64,000 nucleotides of DNA from Erythrobacter sp. (GTDB lineage: Bacteria > Pseudomonadota > Alphaproteobacteria > Sphingomonadales > Sphingomonadaceae): positions 1 through 64,000 of the forward strand of contig JAILWQ010000008.1 of the NCBI GenBank assembly GCA_025698865.1. The letters run 5' to 3'. The notes beneath the pieces were generated by a model, which was given only the letters and a program-made list of their open reading frames with translations, did no database searches and had not been told where the DNA came from. A program made the translations under genes and the position numbers. This document shows, one piece after another, positions 15,049 through 23,851 of this stretch. Numbering within the stretch: position 1 is the first letter of the stretch; each line of letters starts with the position of its first letter.

Positions 15049-16286
15049 ACGCGCTTACCCTGCGGGGGATCGTCGCCGAGGAGCTGGGCAGCCTCAAATT
15101 CCATGTGATTGGTAAGTGCCGTGGCCTGGGCGAGCTGCGAAAGACTTGCTGGACGCGAGAACTGCCGGGATTTGGCACCCGGCATTATGCCAGCGGGCGC
15201 AAGGTCTACATCGTCCAGGCACACATGGAAGGGCGCACCCGCACGGTGACGATCGGCAACGCCAAGGTGCTGAGCCGCGCGCAGGCGATGGATGTGGCGC
15301 GCCGCGTTCTGCTGCGCGCCCAGACTGGCGAAAACCCGGCGGAGGAGCGTAAGCGGCTGCGCAAGGTTCCCTCCTACCGCGACTTTCTCAAGACCTATTG
15401 GGACCGGGTATCGCCCAAGTGGAAGCCGTCCACGCTCTACACTCACCGCTATTACAAGCGGAAATATCTCGACCGGGCCTTCGAAGGGCTGTTTCTCGAC
15501 GAGATAGAGGAACGCCATGTGCAGGAGTGGTTCAACCGGATCACCAACACTGGCGGCCCCGGTGCCGCCAATCGTTGCGGTGAAATCCTGCGCGCCATGT
15601 TCAACAAGGCGGAGCAATGGGGCGTTAGGTCCGAAGGATCGAACCCTTGCCTCTATATCCGCAAGAACAAGGGCCGGAAGTGCGAACGCTTCCTGTCCGA
15701 TCAGGAGTTCAGGCGGATTGGTACGGTCCTCGACCGGCATCGCAAGACCGTCCCGCTGCATTGCGCTGCGATCAGCCTGCTGATCCTGACCGGCTGCCGC
15801 AAGTCGGAGATCACCTGCCTCAAATGGAGCGAAGTGCGGGGAAGGCGATTGCTGCTAACCGACAGCAAGACGGGCCCGCGCACGGTCTGGTTGGCCAAAG
15901 CGGCTGCAACCATCCTCCACGCCCTGCCACGCCGGGAGAAGCAACGCTATGTGTTCTGGAACCCGGCCACCCAGCGTCCGATTACCGACATCGGCAACTT
16001 ATGGAGCAAGCTGCGTGACGAGGCGGGTTTACCCGGCGTCCGCATTCACGATCTGCGGCACAGCTTTGCCAGCCATGCCGCCGCCCATTCCGAAACGCTG
16101 CCGATGATCGGCAAGCTGCTCGGTCATGCCGATGTCCGCACAACCACCCGCTATGCCCATCTTGACGATGGTCATGTGATCGAGGCAGCGCAGCGCATCG
16201 GCGACCTGATCGAGCAAAACATGAGCGGCTCATATTCATTGAGCCGTAACACTAAGTATGATAGTGGGCCGTTGCTGCATGACTAA
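15045..16286 (+). CDS. Tyrosine recombinase / integrase 2
   Basis: A second full-length tyrosine recombinase (413 residues) with the same domain layout as integrase 1 but low identity. It has WTRELPGFGTRHY, the catalytic Arg in LTGCRKSEITCL, HDLRHSFASHAA, and GKLLGHADVRTTTRYAHLDD. The start overlaps the first integrase by four bases, and the end overlaps the toxin gene by eight. Overlapping recombinase pairs often act together on one attachment site. Confidence 0.9.
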   Translation: MNALTLRGIVAEELGSLKFHVIGKCRGLGELRKTCWTRELPGFGTRHYASGRKVYIVQAHMEGRTRTVTIGNAKVLSRAQAMDVARRVLLRAQTGENPAEERKRLRKVPSYRDFLKTYWDRVSPKWKPSTLYTHRYYKRKYLDRAFEGLFLDEIEERHVQEWFNRITNTGGPGAANRCGEILRAMFNKAEQWGVRSEGSNPCLYIRKNKGRKCERFLSDQEFRRIGTVLDRHRKTVPLHCAAISLLILTGCRKSEITCLKWSEVRGRRLLLTDSKTGPRTVWLAKAAATILHALPRREKQRYVFWNPATQRPITDIGNLWSKLRDEAGLPGVRIHDLRHSFASHAAAHSETLPMIGKLLGHADVRTTTRYAHLDDGHVIEAAQRIGDLIEQNMSGSYSLSRNTKYDSGPLLHD

Positions 16287-16677
16287 GAACCCGCGCATCC
16301 GCATCTATGCCAACCGTTGGTTCGCCAAGTTTGCGGCAAAGGAAAAGATCAGCGATGCCTCGCTTGCTGACGCCGTGCATCGGGCCGAGACCGGCCTGAT
16401 CGATGCCGACCTCGGCAGCGGCCTTATCAAGCAGCGCATTGCGCGCCAGGGTGGAGGCAAATCGGGCGGCTATCGCTCGATCCTGATCTTTCGCTCGGGC
16501 GAGCGGGCCATATTCGTGTTCGCCTTCGCCAAGAGCGACAAGGCGAACATGAGTGCGGTAGAACTGAAGGTCTATCGCAAGGCTGCCAGCATCATGCTGG
16601 AACTGGGCGAAGACCAGATCGAAACGGAAGTTGAAGCAGGCCGATTGGTCGAGGTGAACAAAGATGAGCAAGGCTAG
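16279..16677 (+). CDS. RelE/HigB-like toxin of a type II toxin-antitoxin pair
   Basis: A 132-residue protein containing GGKSGGYRSILIFRSGERAIFVFAFAKSDK, a hallmark of a RelE-superfamily group annotated as type II toxins. These usually cleave mRNA, often on the ribosome. The ATG at 16279 lies inside the end of the integrase gene; a frame from 16258 adds only seven residues. The following gene encodes an HTH antitoxin overlapping by 14 bp, so toxin precedes antitoxin as in higBA. It probably stabilises the integrated element. Confidence 0.82.
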   Translation: MTKNPRIRIYANRWFAKFAAKEKISDASLADAVHRAETGLIDADLGSGLIKQRIARQGGGKSGGYRSILIFRSGERAIFVFAFAKSDKANMSAVELKVYRKAASIMLELGEDQIETEVEAGRLVEVNKDEQG

Positions 16678-16993
16678 GGCAAAGACCTACAAGAGCGAGG
16701 CGATGGCCGCCGTCCACGAGATGATGGAAGGCTTGTCCGACGCAGGCAGCATCGACAAACGCACCATGCGCGAGTTTGACGAGGCCTGCCTTGCGCCTGC
16801 GCCCGTCCTGTCGCCCGACGAGATCAAGGCGATCCGGGAGGCAGAGCATGTCTCGCAACCGGTCTTCGCGCGCTATCTCAACGTGTCGAAGAACCTCGTG
16901 TCGGACTGGGAGCGCGGCGCGAAGAAGCCGGGAGGACCGGCACTGCGGCTGCTGTCGATCATCCAGCGCAGCGGGCTGGATGCGGTGGCGTAA
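16664..16993 (+). CDS. HigA-like HTH antitoxin
   Basis: A 109-residue protein whose C-terminal half is a Cro/C1-type helix-turn-helix: LSPDEIKAIREAEHVSQPVFARYLNVS followed by LVSDWERGAKKPGGPALRLL. The N-terminal half would bind and neutralise the toxin; the HTH would repress the pair's own promoter. Members of this family pair with the toxin type encoded just upstream. Overlap of the two genes implies coupled expression. Confidence 0.85.
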   Translation: MSKARAKTYKSEAMAAVHEMMEGLSDAGSIDKRTMREFDEACLAPAPVLSPDEIKAIREAEHVSQPVFARYLNVSKNLVSDWERGAKKPGGPALRLLSIIQRSGLDAVA

Positions 16994-17045
16994 GCCGGGA
17001 CAATTGCCACGCCACATCTCTAGCCAGCCCCCTCGTCCTGTCCGG

Positions 17046-18335
17046 TCAGCGGCACGTAGTGATTGTGCCGATGGTGTTGCAGATGACCTTGTTTCCGCCC
17101 GGAGGGGTGATGGGTTGCACCTGAGGTGGCTGCCAGCTTTGCACTCCTTGTAAAGTCTGCTGAGTTTGCTGTTGGAGCTGTCTGTTGGCTTGGCTGATAT
17201 CGTTCCACGCCTGCTGATTCCGCTGCTGCTGCACCATGTATTGCTGCATCGCTATTTGCTGCTGAATCTGGCGCTGCTGTTCAGCAGTAGCGGCTCTCTG
17301 CTGCAAGCTTTCAAGCTGCCTTTGGTAATTTGCCGAGGCCACGGCATAGGGTTCCTTGAACTGGTCTCTCCAAGTGCAGATCTTGGTGTATTCGGTCTGG
17401 TCCAAACCATGGACGCTGCCTTTCCCATTGCAGGCCTTATACAGGTACTCGCGCTCGATTTGCTGTGCGCGCTGTAGGGTCGAACTGGCGCTCGCAGTTG
17501 CCGTTGCAATCTCCTGATATTTTGCCTGCAAATGCTCGGTGTATGCGGTTGGCAACCTGACCGGCTCCGGCCTCCCGTTGACGCGTTTGAAATGAGCGAC
17601 GGCTCCATTTCCATATCGTGCAATAGCAACACCGCCCGGTGTATTGGTCTTCGGATCGATGATTTCGATAGCGAAGGTTGCCGCGTTGGGATTAACCACT
17701 GGCGCAGCCGAATTATCTGAAAATTTGAACGCTAGAGCGCCATAATTTTGCGTAAGCAGATAATTCCGCTGCGGGTTAAACGCTGCGCTTTGAATGATGT
17801 AGCCGTTACCCTGCCCGTCGATGACGCTCAGGGTTTGAAGCGCGTTAAACCCGTTGATCGAGTTGTCCATTTTTTCGGCAAGTTGGGTCACTGCGGGGAA
17901 CTGCGATCCACCGACTGCATAGACCACCATGTTGTTGACGAAATCATAGTCTACTCGCGGGGCGGACCAGTCGCCTCCCGTGCCGTCGTGGATCGTGATC
18001 TCTTCCACATGATGGGTATCAGACATTGCAATGTCGCGACCTAGCCCAAAGGCAAAACCGTTCCGACATTCGCCGTCCCAATATGCGCGGAAGTTAGGCC
18101 GTTCGAGCTGATCCCGAGTAGTCGGCAACTTGCACGGCTCGGTCTTGTTGGCGGGCTGAACGTAAAGCTTCTCAGGGGGAGGAGGAGCCGCTGCCGGTCT
18201 GGCTAGCAACGACCTCTCGAACTCTGAAGCCTCCTGATAGTTGATCGCCTTGGGCTTGGAACCGGCATATGCCGAGGTCGTGCATGCAACGACGCTCGCA
18301 ATGGACACCAGGTAGGAAAGTTTCCGCATCTTCAT
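17046..18335 (-). CDS. Secreted protein with glutamine-rich coiled-coil tail, unknown function
   Basis: A 429-residue protein with a signal peptide (KLSYLVSIASVVACTTSAYA). A globular region to about residue 280 includes CRNGFAFGLGRDI, a turn-rich pattern, and paired cysteines (EPCK and DGEC). A strongly Gln-rich stretch (~residues 340-400: QQRQIQQQIAMQQYMVQQQR and similar) should form a coiled coil, and the tail has two more cysteines (VICNTIGTITTC). GGAG lies before the ATG. The upstream gene ends on this start (ATGA), so the pair is translationally coupled. I do not recognise the family. Confidence 0.75.
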   Translation of the reverse strand: MKMRKLSYLVSIASVVACTTSAYAGSKPKAINYQEASEFERSLLARPAAAPPPPEKLYVQPANKTEPCKLPTTRDQLERPNFRAYWDGECRNGFAFGLGRDIAMSDTHHVEEITIHDGTGGDWSAPRVDYDFVNNMVVYAVGGSQFPAVTQLAEKMDNSINGFNALQTLSVIDGQGNGYIIQSAAFNPQRNYLLTQNYGALAFKFSDNSAAPVVNPNAATFAIEIIDPKTNTPGGVAIARYGNGAVAHFKRVNGRPEPVRLPTAYTEHLQAKYQEIATATASASSTLQRAQQIEREYLYKACNGKGSVHGLDQTEYTKICTWRDQFKEPYAVASANYQRQLESLQQRAATAEQQRQIQQQIAMQQYMVQQQRNQQAWNDISQANRQLQQQTQQTLQGVQSWQPPQVQPITPPGGNKVICNTIGTITTCR

Positions 18336-18781
18336 TTCATCTCCGTCCGATAAATGCGTTGCAGTGCATTTATCGCCTTTTCCAATCGCTCATTGAGGGA
18401 CGTATTCGGTCCGTTTTGCCCAGTAGGAAAGACGCTGTCCTCGCGCAGTTGATGCACGATGTCATAGACCTCTTTCACATCCTCTTGCCCGCTGGCGGAC
18501 ACCATACCTTCGAGCACAAGAACACTATGCTTTACCTCTGCAATCTTCTGTTGAAGTCCCATCACGTCCTCGTCCGCCGCTCCCAGAACCGGCTGACCTG
18601 CGAGAGATTTCAAATAGTAAAGTTGCTGCAATAGCTTAACAATTTGCTCAACGCTCGCAGCCTTGAGCAGTGAATTTCTTTGGAAAGAAAACGTGCTTTT
18701 CGCCACCCAAAAGGCGGCGATGGCTGCGATTGCGGAAGCCAATGCCGCAATCGTCTGCAATGCCGTAGAGCAATCAGTCAT
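18332..18781 (-). CDS. Single-TM protein of unknown function
   Basis: A 149-residue protein with one membrane segment near the N-terminus (TIAALASAIAAIAAFWVAKS) and a helical cytoplasmic or periplasmic part with heptad-like spacing (VEQIVKLLQQLYYLKSLAG…LQQKIAEVKHSVLVLEGMV). It overlaps the following secreted coiled-coil protein by four bases. The two may act together at the inner membrane; nothing else identifies them. Confidence 0.65.
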   Translation of the reverse strand: MTDCSTALQTIAALASAIAAIAAFWVAKSTFSFQRNSLLKAASVEQIVKLLQQLYYLKSLAGQPVLGAADEDVMGLQQKIAEVKHSVLVLEGMVSASGQEDVKEVYDIVHQLREDSVFPTGQNGPNTSLNERLEKAINALQRIYRTEMK

Positions 18782-19364
18782 CGTCTATTTTGGAGCCCCA
18801 AATTCTAGAAACATCATCGGTTTAGTCAGCGACATGCCGATCGTGCAAGGGCAGATGACTGATAAAAACTCGGGCTGTCTGCACCTCAGCATCGCGGGTT
18901 CGAGTCCCGAACGAAGCGATGGCCAGGTGCTACAAAAACCTCATCATGCGCAGCGTTCAACGTCACAGGGAGGCTATCTCTCAAGCGCCGAATGGGCTAG
19001 AAAATCCGCGTGAAACCAAGGCCTTTGCCATCGGAAATCAGGCGGGGAAGTGGTCGATCACAACGGTCCAAATAGGGAACAACTTCGCGCACACCGTACG
19101 CAGCGCGCATGTCCGGTTTAGAAACGGGCGTCACGAAAACCGCACTGGCCGAAACTAGTTGAAGCAGAGCAATTAGCAATTATCGCTGTGCCAGCCTCCC
19201 GCAGCCCAGCAAGTCCAAACACTTCGATGATCCTACGCCTCTCGGCTCCTTGCGCTGTGAACGAAGGTTGATGTCTGTGAGCCTCGCGTACATGAAAAAG
19301 CACGCCGAACTTTTTCATACTTGTTTCATACTGACAACGAGATGCTTCGTAAGTCTTTGAGAAA
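18782..19364. other. 583-bp stretch without a supported gene, containing a tRNA T-arm-like sequence
   Basis: No convincing coding frame lies here; the plus-strand frame reaching 19013 starts inside the opposite-strand gene and has no family features. At 18894-18910 the sequence GCGGG-TTCGAGT-CCCGA looks like the T-arm of a tRNA, but no acceptor or anticodon arm can be folded around it. It may be a scar of tRNA-site integration or chance. The right part holds a hairpin (see 19292-19318). Confidence 0.5.
19292..19318 (-). terminator. Hairpin downstream of tRNA-Val
   Basis: ATGAAAAAG and CTTTTTCAT form a perfect 9-bp stem with a 9-base loop, 46 bp past the 3' end of tRNA-Val in its direction of transcription. 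A plausible terminator for the tRNA transcript, though the stem is AT-rich. Confidence 0.45.
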
Positions 19365-19439
19365 TGGTGGGCGCGGCAAGGATTGAACTTGCGACCCCAC
19401 CCGTGTGAAGGGTGTGCTCTACCACTGAGCTACGCGCCC
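19365..19439 (-). tRNA. tRNA-Val (anticodon CAC)
   Basis: The minus strand folds as a full cloverleaf: acceptor GGGCGCG/CGCGCCC, D-arm GCTC/GAGC, anticodon stem CACCC/GGGTG with loop TTCACAC (anticodon CAC, reading GUG), T-arm GCAAG-TTCAATC-CTTGC, discriminator A and an encoded CCA. It marks the edge between the accessory region and the core genes starting with sppA. Confidence 0.95.
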
Positions 19440-19561
19440 GCTCGCCGGTGGACCGTGCGGTCGACACCGGGGCAGGGGCGCGCCAATACGCCGCCAATCG
19501 CGCATTGGCAATGGGCTGGTGCGGCGAAGGATCGATTTTCTCCTCGCCGCACAAGCATAGT

Positions 19562-21433
19562 TCAGCCGGCGAAGAACCGCACTAGCATCGCCAGCCAGCT
19601 CTCGCTGCGCCTGGGGGTGGAGGGTCCGGCGCCGGGGCATTCCAGGCAGAGCGCCTGCATCCCCTTCACCTGCATCAGCCGGTCGGCATCCGCGAGCAGA
19701 GAGCGGACCGCATCCTCTTCCTTGCGGGCGAACAGGGCGGCGACATCGGGCCGCGCGTCCGCATCTTCGGGCAGGAGCATCTGGCGCAGCAGCGTGTCGT
19801 AGGCGCTGCGGTCCTCCGCGCCTAGGAAGACGGGATGCCAGTCGCTTTGCCCCAGCTTGGCCCGGTTGGCCGCCCAGACCAGCGCATCGTCGAGGCCGCC
19901 ATACTGGTCGACCAGCCCGATCTGCCGCGCCGCGCCGCCGTCCCACACACGGCCCTGACCGATGCGGTCGACCTCTTCCGTGGTGAGGTTGCGGGTCTCG
20001 GCTACGCGGGCGAGAAAATCGCGATATCCGTCCTCGATCGACGCCTGGAGGATCGTGTCAACCTCGGGCGTCAGGCCGCCAATGAGGTCTGGTTGGCCGG
20101 ACAGCGGCGTGGTGCGCACGCCGTCGAAACCGACGCCCCAGTCGGCCGCCAGCTGCTCGAATGTGGGCAGAATGGCGAAGATGCCGATGGAACCGGTGAT
20201 GGTCTCTGGCTCGGCGAAGATGCGGTCGGCAGGCGTCGAGACCCAGTAGCCGCCCGAGGCCGCGACATTGGCCATTGAGACGACCACCGGGATGCCCTTC
20301 GCCTTGTGGCGCAGGATCGCGCGGCGGATTTCCTCGCTCGCCAGCACCGATCCGCCGGGGGAATCGACGCGCACGACGAGCGCCTTGAGATCGTCGTCGA
20401 GCGCATCGTCGAGCAGATCGGCGATCCGCGTGCCGCCGGCGGTGCCCGGCCCGGCATCGCCGTCGACGATCTCGCCCGCGATGGTCACCACGCCGATGCC
20501 GCTGCCGCCCGTCGCCTCTCCGAGATCGGCGAGCCATGCGTCGTAGCCGGTCGAAGGGAACGCGCCCGGCTCGCCGCTCCAGCTGTCCTCGCCGACGAGT
20601 TCCTGCACCCGCGCCTCAAAGTCGGCACGGCTGCCGAGCGTGTCGACATAGCCAGCATTGCGCGCGGCGGTGGCGAGATCGCCGTTCGCGGTCTCGACTG
20701 CCGCAACCGGATCGCGGGTTGCGGCGAGATCGATGCCGGGCCGCGCCTTCTTCACATGCGCTTGCCACTCGCCCCACAGCGCGCCGTAGAGCGCCGTGTA
20801 GTTCTCTCGCGATTCCTCGGACATCGAGGTGCGGGTATAGGGTTCGACAGCGCTCTTGTAGGTGCCGACGCGGTAGATGCGGGCATTCACATTCAGCCGA
20901 TCGAGCAGGCCGCCGAAATAGGGGCGGTAGCCGCCCGGGCCGGCGATCACCGCGCCGCCGAGCGGGTCCAGCCAGACCTCGCTCGCATGGGACGCGAGCA
21001 GGAGGGAATCGTCGTAATAGGCGGTGGCGAAGGCGAGCACCGGCTTGTCCGCCGCGCGCACCCGGTCAAGCGCCTCGCCGATGGTCTGCAGGTGGACCTG
21101 CCCGCCGCCGAGGAAACGGTCGAGATCGAGCACGACCGCCGTGATCCGGTCGTCGGTCGCCGCCGCGTCGATCGCGCGCACCAGATCGCGCGCCTGGTAT
21201 TCGCGCACCGGCGCCTCTGCCGCCAGCAGTGCCTGGAAGGGGTCGATGCTCGATTGCTCCTCGACCACCTGACCGTCCAGAGCGAGCAGCAACGCACCTT
21301 CGCGAACCTGTGCGGGCGAGGGGCGGGCGGTCAGGATCGCGAAGAGCGCGGCGAAGAAGAGCAGCATGAAGACGAGCACTAGCCCGTCCTTGATGCCCAC
21401 CAGCAGACGCCAGACGCCACGTGCAAACCGCAT
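19562..21433 (-). CDS. sppA: Signal peptide peptidase SppA (67K type)
   Basis: A membrane-bound serine protease that degrades cleaved signal peptides. One N-terminal membrane segment (about 17-35) is followed by two tandem S49 domains, as in the long 67-kDa form (623 residues). The catalytic Lys is K193 in TYKSAVEPYTRT and the nucleophile Ser is about S393 in AASGGYW, with DSPGGSV nearby. The ATG at 21433 has a strong Shine-Dalgarno (GGAGGTGGGG). It is divergent from pyrB. Confidence 0.95.
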   Translation of the reverse strand: MRFARGVWRLLVGIKDGLVLVFMLLFFAALFAILTARPSPAQVREGALLLALDGQVVEEQSSIDPFQALLAAEAPVREYQARDLVRAIDAAATDDRITAVVLDLDRFLGGGQVHLQTIGEALDRVRAADKPVLAFATAYYDDSLLLASHASEVWLDPLGGAVIAGPGGYRPYFGGLLDRLNVNARIYRVGTYKSAVEPYTRTSMSEESRENYTALYGALWGEWQAHVKKARPGIDLAATRDPVAAVETANGDLATAARNAGYVDTLGSRADFEARVQELVGEDSWSGEPGAFPSTGYDAWLADLGEATGGSGIGVVTIAGEIVDGDAGPGTAGGTRIADLLDDALDDDLKALVVRVDSPGGSVLASEEIRRAILRHKAKGIPVVVSMANVAASGGYWVSTPADRIFAEPETITGSIGIFAILPTFEQLAADWGVGFDGVRTTPLSGQPDLIGGLTPEVDTILQASIEDGYRDFLARVAETRNLTTEEVDRIGQGRVWDGGAARQIGLVDQYGGLDDALVWAANRAKLGQSDWHPVFLGAEDRSAYDTLLRQMLLPEDADARPDVAALFARKEEDAVRSLLADADRLMQVKGMQALCLECPGAGPSTPRRSESWLAMLVRFFAG

Positions 21434-21541
21434 TCCCCACCTCCATTGCTTGCGTTGCCGCCCGTCTAGGGGCCTGCGCGGCGCAGGGCCATGCAAATGT
21501 GCTTGAGCGGCCGATTTGGCTCGACTAGGGCCTCCGCCCAA

Positions 21542-22561
21542 GTGACATCGCCGCGCGCCTCGACCGCCTCTGGCCGCTATCCCGCGGGCCGGCTGGCCTT
21601 CCCGCATCGCGACCTGACCGGGATCGGCAGGCTGGAGCGGCATGAGATCCTGTTCCTGCTGGACGAGGCGGAACAGTGGGTCGAACTGAACCGTCGGCGC
21701 AACAAGCATCACGATGCGCTCGCCGGGCTGACGATCATCAATGCCTTCTTCGAGAATTCCACGCGCACGCTGCTGAGCTTCGAGATCGCCGGCAAAAGGC
21801 TGGGCGCCGATGTCGTCAACATGCACGCCGCGCAGTCGAGCGTGAAGAAGGGCGAGACGCTGATCGACACCGCGATCACGCTGAACGCGATGCGCGCCGA
21901 TGCCATCGTGATCCGCCACGCTTCGAGCGGCGCGACCCAGCTGATCGCCGACAAGGTCGATTGCCCCGTCCTCAATGCGGGCGACGGCAGTCACGAACAC
22001 CCGACGCAGGCTCTGCTCGACGCGCTGGCCCTGCGCGAGGCGCTGGCCGAGCGCGGCGATCCGAGCGATGATTTCACCGGCCTGACCGTGACGATCTGTG
22101 GCGACATCCTGCACAGCCGCGTCGCGCGCTCGAACCTGTTGTGCTTGCAGGCGCTTGGCGCGACCGTTCGCCTGTGCGCGCCGCCGGCTTTGATGCCGGT
22201 CGGCGTACAGGCGATGGGTGCCGAGGTGTTCCACGATTTCGACGCCGCGCTTCGGGGCGCGGACGTGGTGATGATGCTGCGGCTCCAGACGGAGCGGATG
22301 GAAGGGCAGTTCATTCCCAGCGCGCGCGAATATCACCATCTCTACGGTTTGACGCGGCAGCGGCTCGACAATGCCGCGCCCGATGCGCTGGTCATGCATC
22401 CCGGACCGATGAACCGCGGGGTCGAGATCGACAGCGACGTCGCCGACATGATCGACCGCTCGATCATCACCCGGCAGGTTGAAATGGGTGTCGCGATCCG
22501 CATGGCCTGCCTCGACGTGCTGACCCGCAGCGCGCGCGGTGTCGAGGGATGGGCGGAATGA
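21542..22561 (+). CDS. pyrB: Aspartate carbamoyltransferase catalytic subunit
   Basis: Joins carbamoyl phosphate and aspartate in the second step of pyrimidine synthesis. The carbamoyl phosphate loop [13 protein letters not shown], the catalytic Lys region (SSVKKGET), the HPTQALLD motif and MHPGPMNRG are all present. The frame is open from 21491, but family N-termini match a GTG start at 21542 ([15 protein letters not shown]), giving 339 residues. The stop overlaps the next gene by four bases, coupling it to the dihydroorotase-like partner. Confidence 0.94.
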   Translation: MTSPRASTASGRYPAGRLAFPHRDLTGIGRLERHEILFLLDEAEQWVELNRRRNKHHDALAGLTIINAFFENSTRTLLSFEIAGKRLGADVVNMHAAQSSVKKGETLIDTAITLNAMRADAIVIRHASSGATQLIADKVDCPVLNAGDGSHEHPTQALLDALALREALAERGDPSDDFTGLTVTICGDILHSRVARSNLLCLQALGATVRLCAPPALMPVGVQAMGAEVFHDFDAALRGADVVMMLRLQTERMEGQFIPSAREYHHLYGLTRQRLDNAAPDALVMHPGPMNRGVEIDSDVADMIDRSIITRQVEMGVAIRMACLDVLTRSARGVEGWAE

Positions 22562-23787
22562 AGCAGGTGCGCCCGATCGCCATCACCGGCGGGCGGCTGG
22601 TCCTGCCGGACGGCGTGCGCGAGAGCGTGCTGCGGCTCGAGGATGGCCGGATCGCGACCGTCGATGCCGAGCCGCGCCAGGGCGACGACATCGTCGATGC
22701 GCGCGGCAGGCTGGTCGCGCCGGGCCTCGTCGATCTCGGCGTGTTCAAGATCGACAAGCCGGCCTTTCGTTTCGGCGGGATCACGCGCGCCGCGCTGATG
22801 CCCGACCAGTCACCCCCGCTCGATCTGCCGAGCCGGGTCGCCTATATCGCCAAGAGCGGCAAGCCCGATCTGTGGGTCCATCCCCTGGCGGCGGCGACGC
22901 GCGGACTGGAAGGAGACGCTCTGGCGGAGATCGCCCTGATGCGGGAAGCAGGCGCCCGCGCCGTGGCGACCGGGCGAAGCTGGATCGGCGACAGCGGAAC
23001 GATGCTGCGCCTGCTTCAATATGCCGCGATGCTCGACATGGTGGTGATCGCCCATGCCGAAGACGCCGGCCTTGCGCGCGGCTCGGTGGCGACGGCGGGG
23101 GAGATGGCCACGCGGCTCGGTCTGGCGGGAGCGCCGGTGGAGGCCGAAGCGCTCGCGATCTCGCGTGACCTTGCGCTGGTCGAGCTGGCGGGCGCGCGCA
23201 TCCATTTCCGACAGGTGACCACGCGAGGCGGGCTCGACCTGATCCGCCGAGCCAAGGCGCGCGGCGTCACTGTGACGGCGGGGGTAACTCCGGCGCATTT
23301 CATGCTGTCCGACCTCGCGACGGCGGAGTTTCGCAGTTTCATGCGCTTGTCGCCGCCCCTGCGGTCGGAAGAGGATCGGCAGGCGGTGATCGCAGCGATC
23401 GGGGACGGGACGATCGACGTGATCGCCTCGGGCCACGATCCGCGCGGCCCGGAAGACAAGCGCCTGCCCTTCGCCGATGCGGCGCCGGGCATGGCGGGCG
23501 CGGAATCGCTGCTCGCGATGACGCTTACACTGGTGCGCGACGGCGTGATCGACATGGCGCGGGCCTTCGACCTGCTCGCAGCAGCGCCCGCGCGGCTTCT
23601 CGGCGTGAAGGCCGGGGCGCTGGCGCCGGAATACGAAGGCGACGTCGCCTTGGTCGACCCGGAAAAGCCATGGGTGATCGACAGCCGCATGATGGCAGCG
23701 ACGGCCGGGAACACTCCTTTCGATGGCCAGCCGACGCAGGGCCGCGTCACCGCGCTCTACAAGGGCGGCGTGCCGCTGGGGCTCTGA
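22558..23787 (+). CDS. Dihydroorotase-like protein, probably non-catalytic (PyrC' / PyrX)
   Basis: An amidohydrolase-fold protein of 409 residues in the position of pyrC. Active dihydroorotases have an H-x-H metal pair after APGLVD; here residues 58-64 read VDLGVFK, so both histidines are gone. The later HICHVST-type motif reads [10 protein letters not shown], and the aspartate before the final conserved His is replaced (IASGHDPRG). It should therefore not bind the usual metals. In some bacteria such inactive partners are needed for PyrB assembly or stability; by position that is the likely role. The true dihydroorotase must be elsewhere. Confidence 0.85.
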   Translation: MKQVRPIAITGGRLVLPDGVRESVLRLEDGRIATVDAEPRQGDDIVDARGRLVAPGLVDLGVFKIDKPAFRFGGITRAALMPDQSPPLDLPSRVAYIAKSGKPDLWVHPLAAATRGLEGDALAEIALMREAGARAVATGRSWIGDSGTMLRLLQYAAMLDMVVIAHAEDAGLARGSVATAGEMATRLGLAGAPVEAEALAISRDLALVELAGARIHFRQVTTRGGLDLIRRAKARGVTVTAGVTPAHFMLSDLATAEFRSFMRLSPPLRSEEDRQAVIAAIGDGTIDVIASGHDPRGPEDKRLPFADAAPGMAGAESLLAMTLTLVRDGVIDMARAFDLLAAAPARLLGVKAGALAPEYEGDVALVDPEKPWVIDSRMMAATAGNTPFDGQPTQGRVTALYKGGVPLGL

Positions 23788-23799
23788 GCGGAAATGCAA

Positions 23800-23825
23800 G
23801 ACCCCTCCCGATGAGGGGAGGGGTC
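23800..23825. terminator. Bidirectional terminator between convergent genes
   Basis: GACCCCTCCC and GGGAGGGGTC form a perfect 10-bp stem with a 6-base loop, between the pyrC-like gene and the convergent SPOR lipoprotein gene. It likely stops both transcripts; T runs are poor on either side. Confidence 0.7.
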
Positions 23826-23851
23826 CTGGAAACTGCAACTATGTTTGGCGA

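Noticed and set aside
18880-18920. A second tRNA gene near 18.9 kb
   Set aside because: Only the T-arm is present; acceptor, D and anticodon arms cannot be formed.
18663-19013. 116-residue plus-strand frame across a gene-poor region
   Set aside because: It begins inside the opposite-strand gene, and the part outside encodes a tRNA-like sequence and no recognisable protein.
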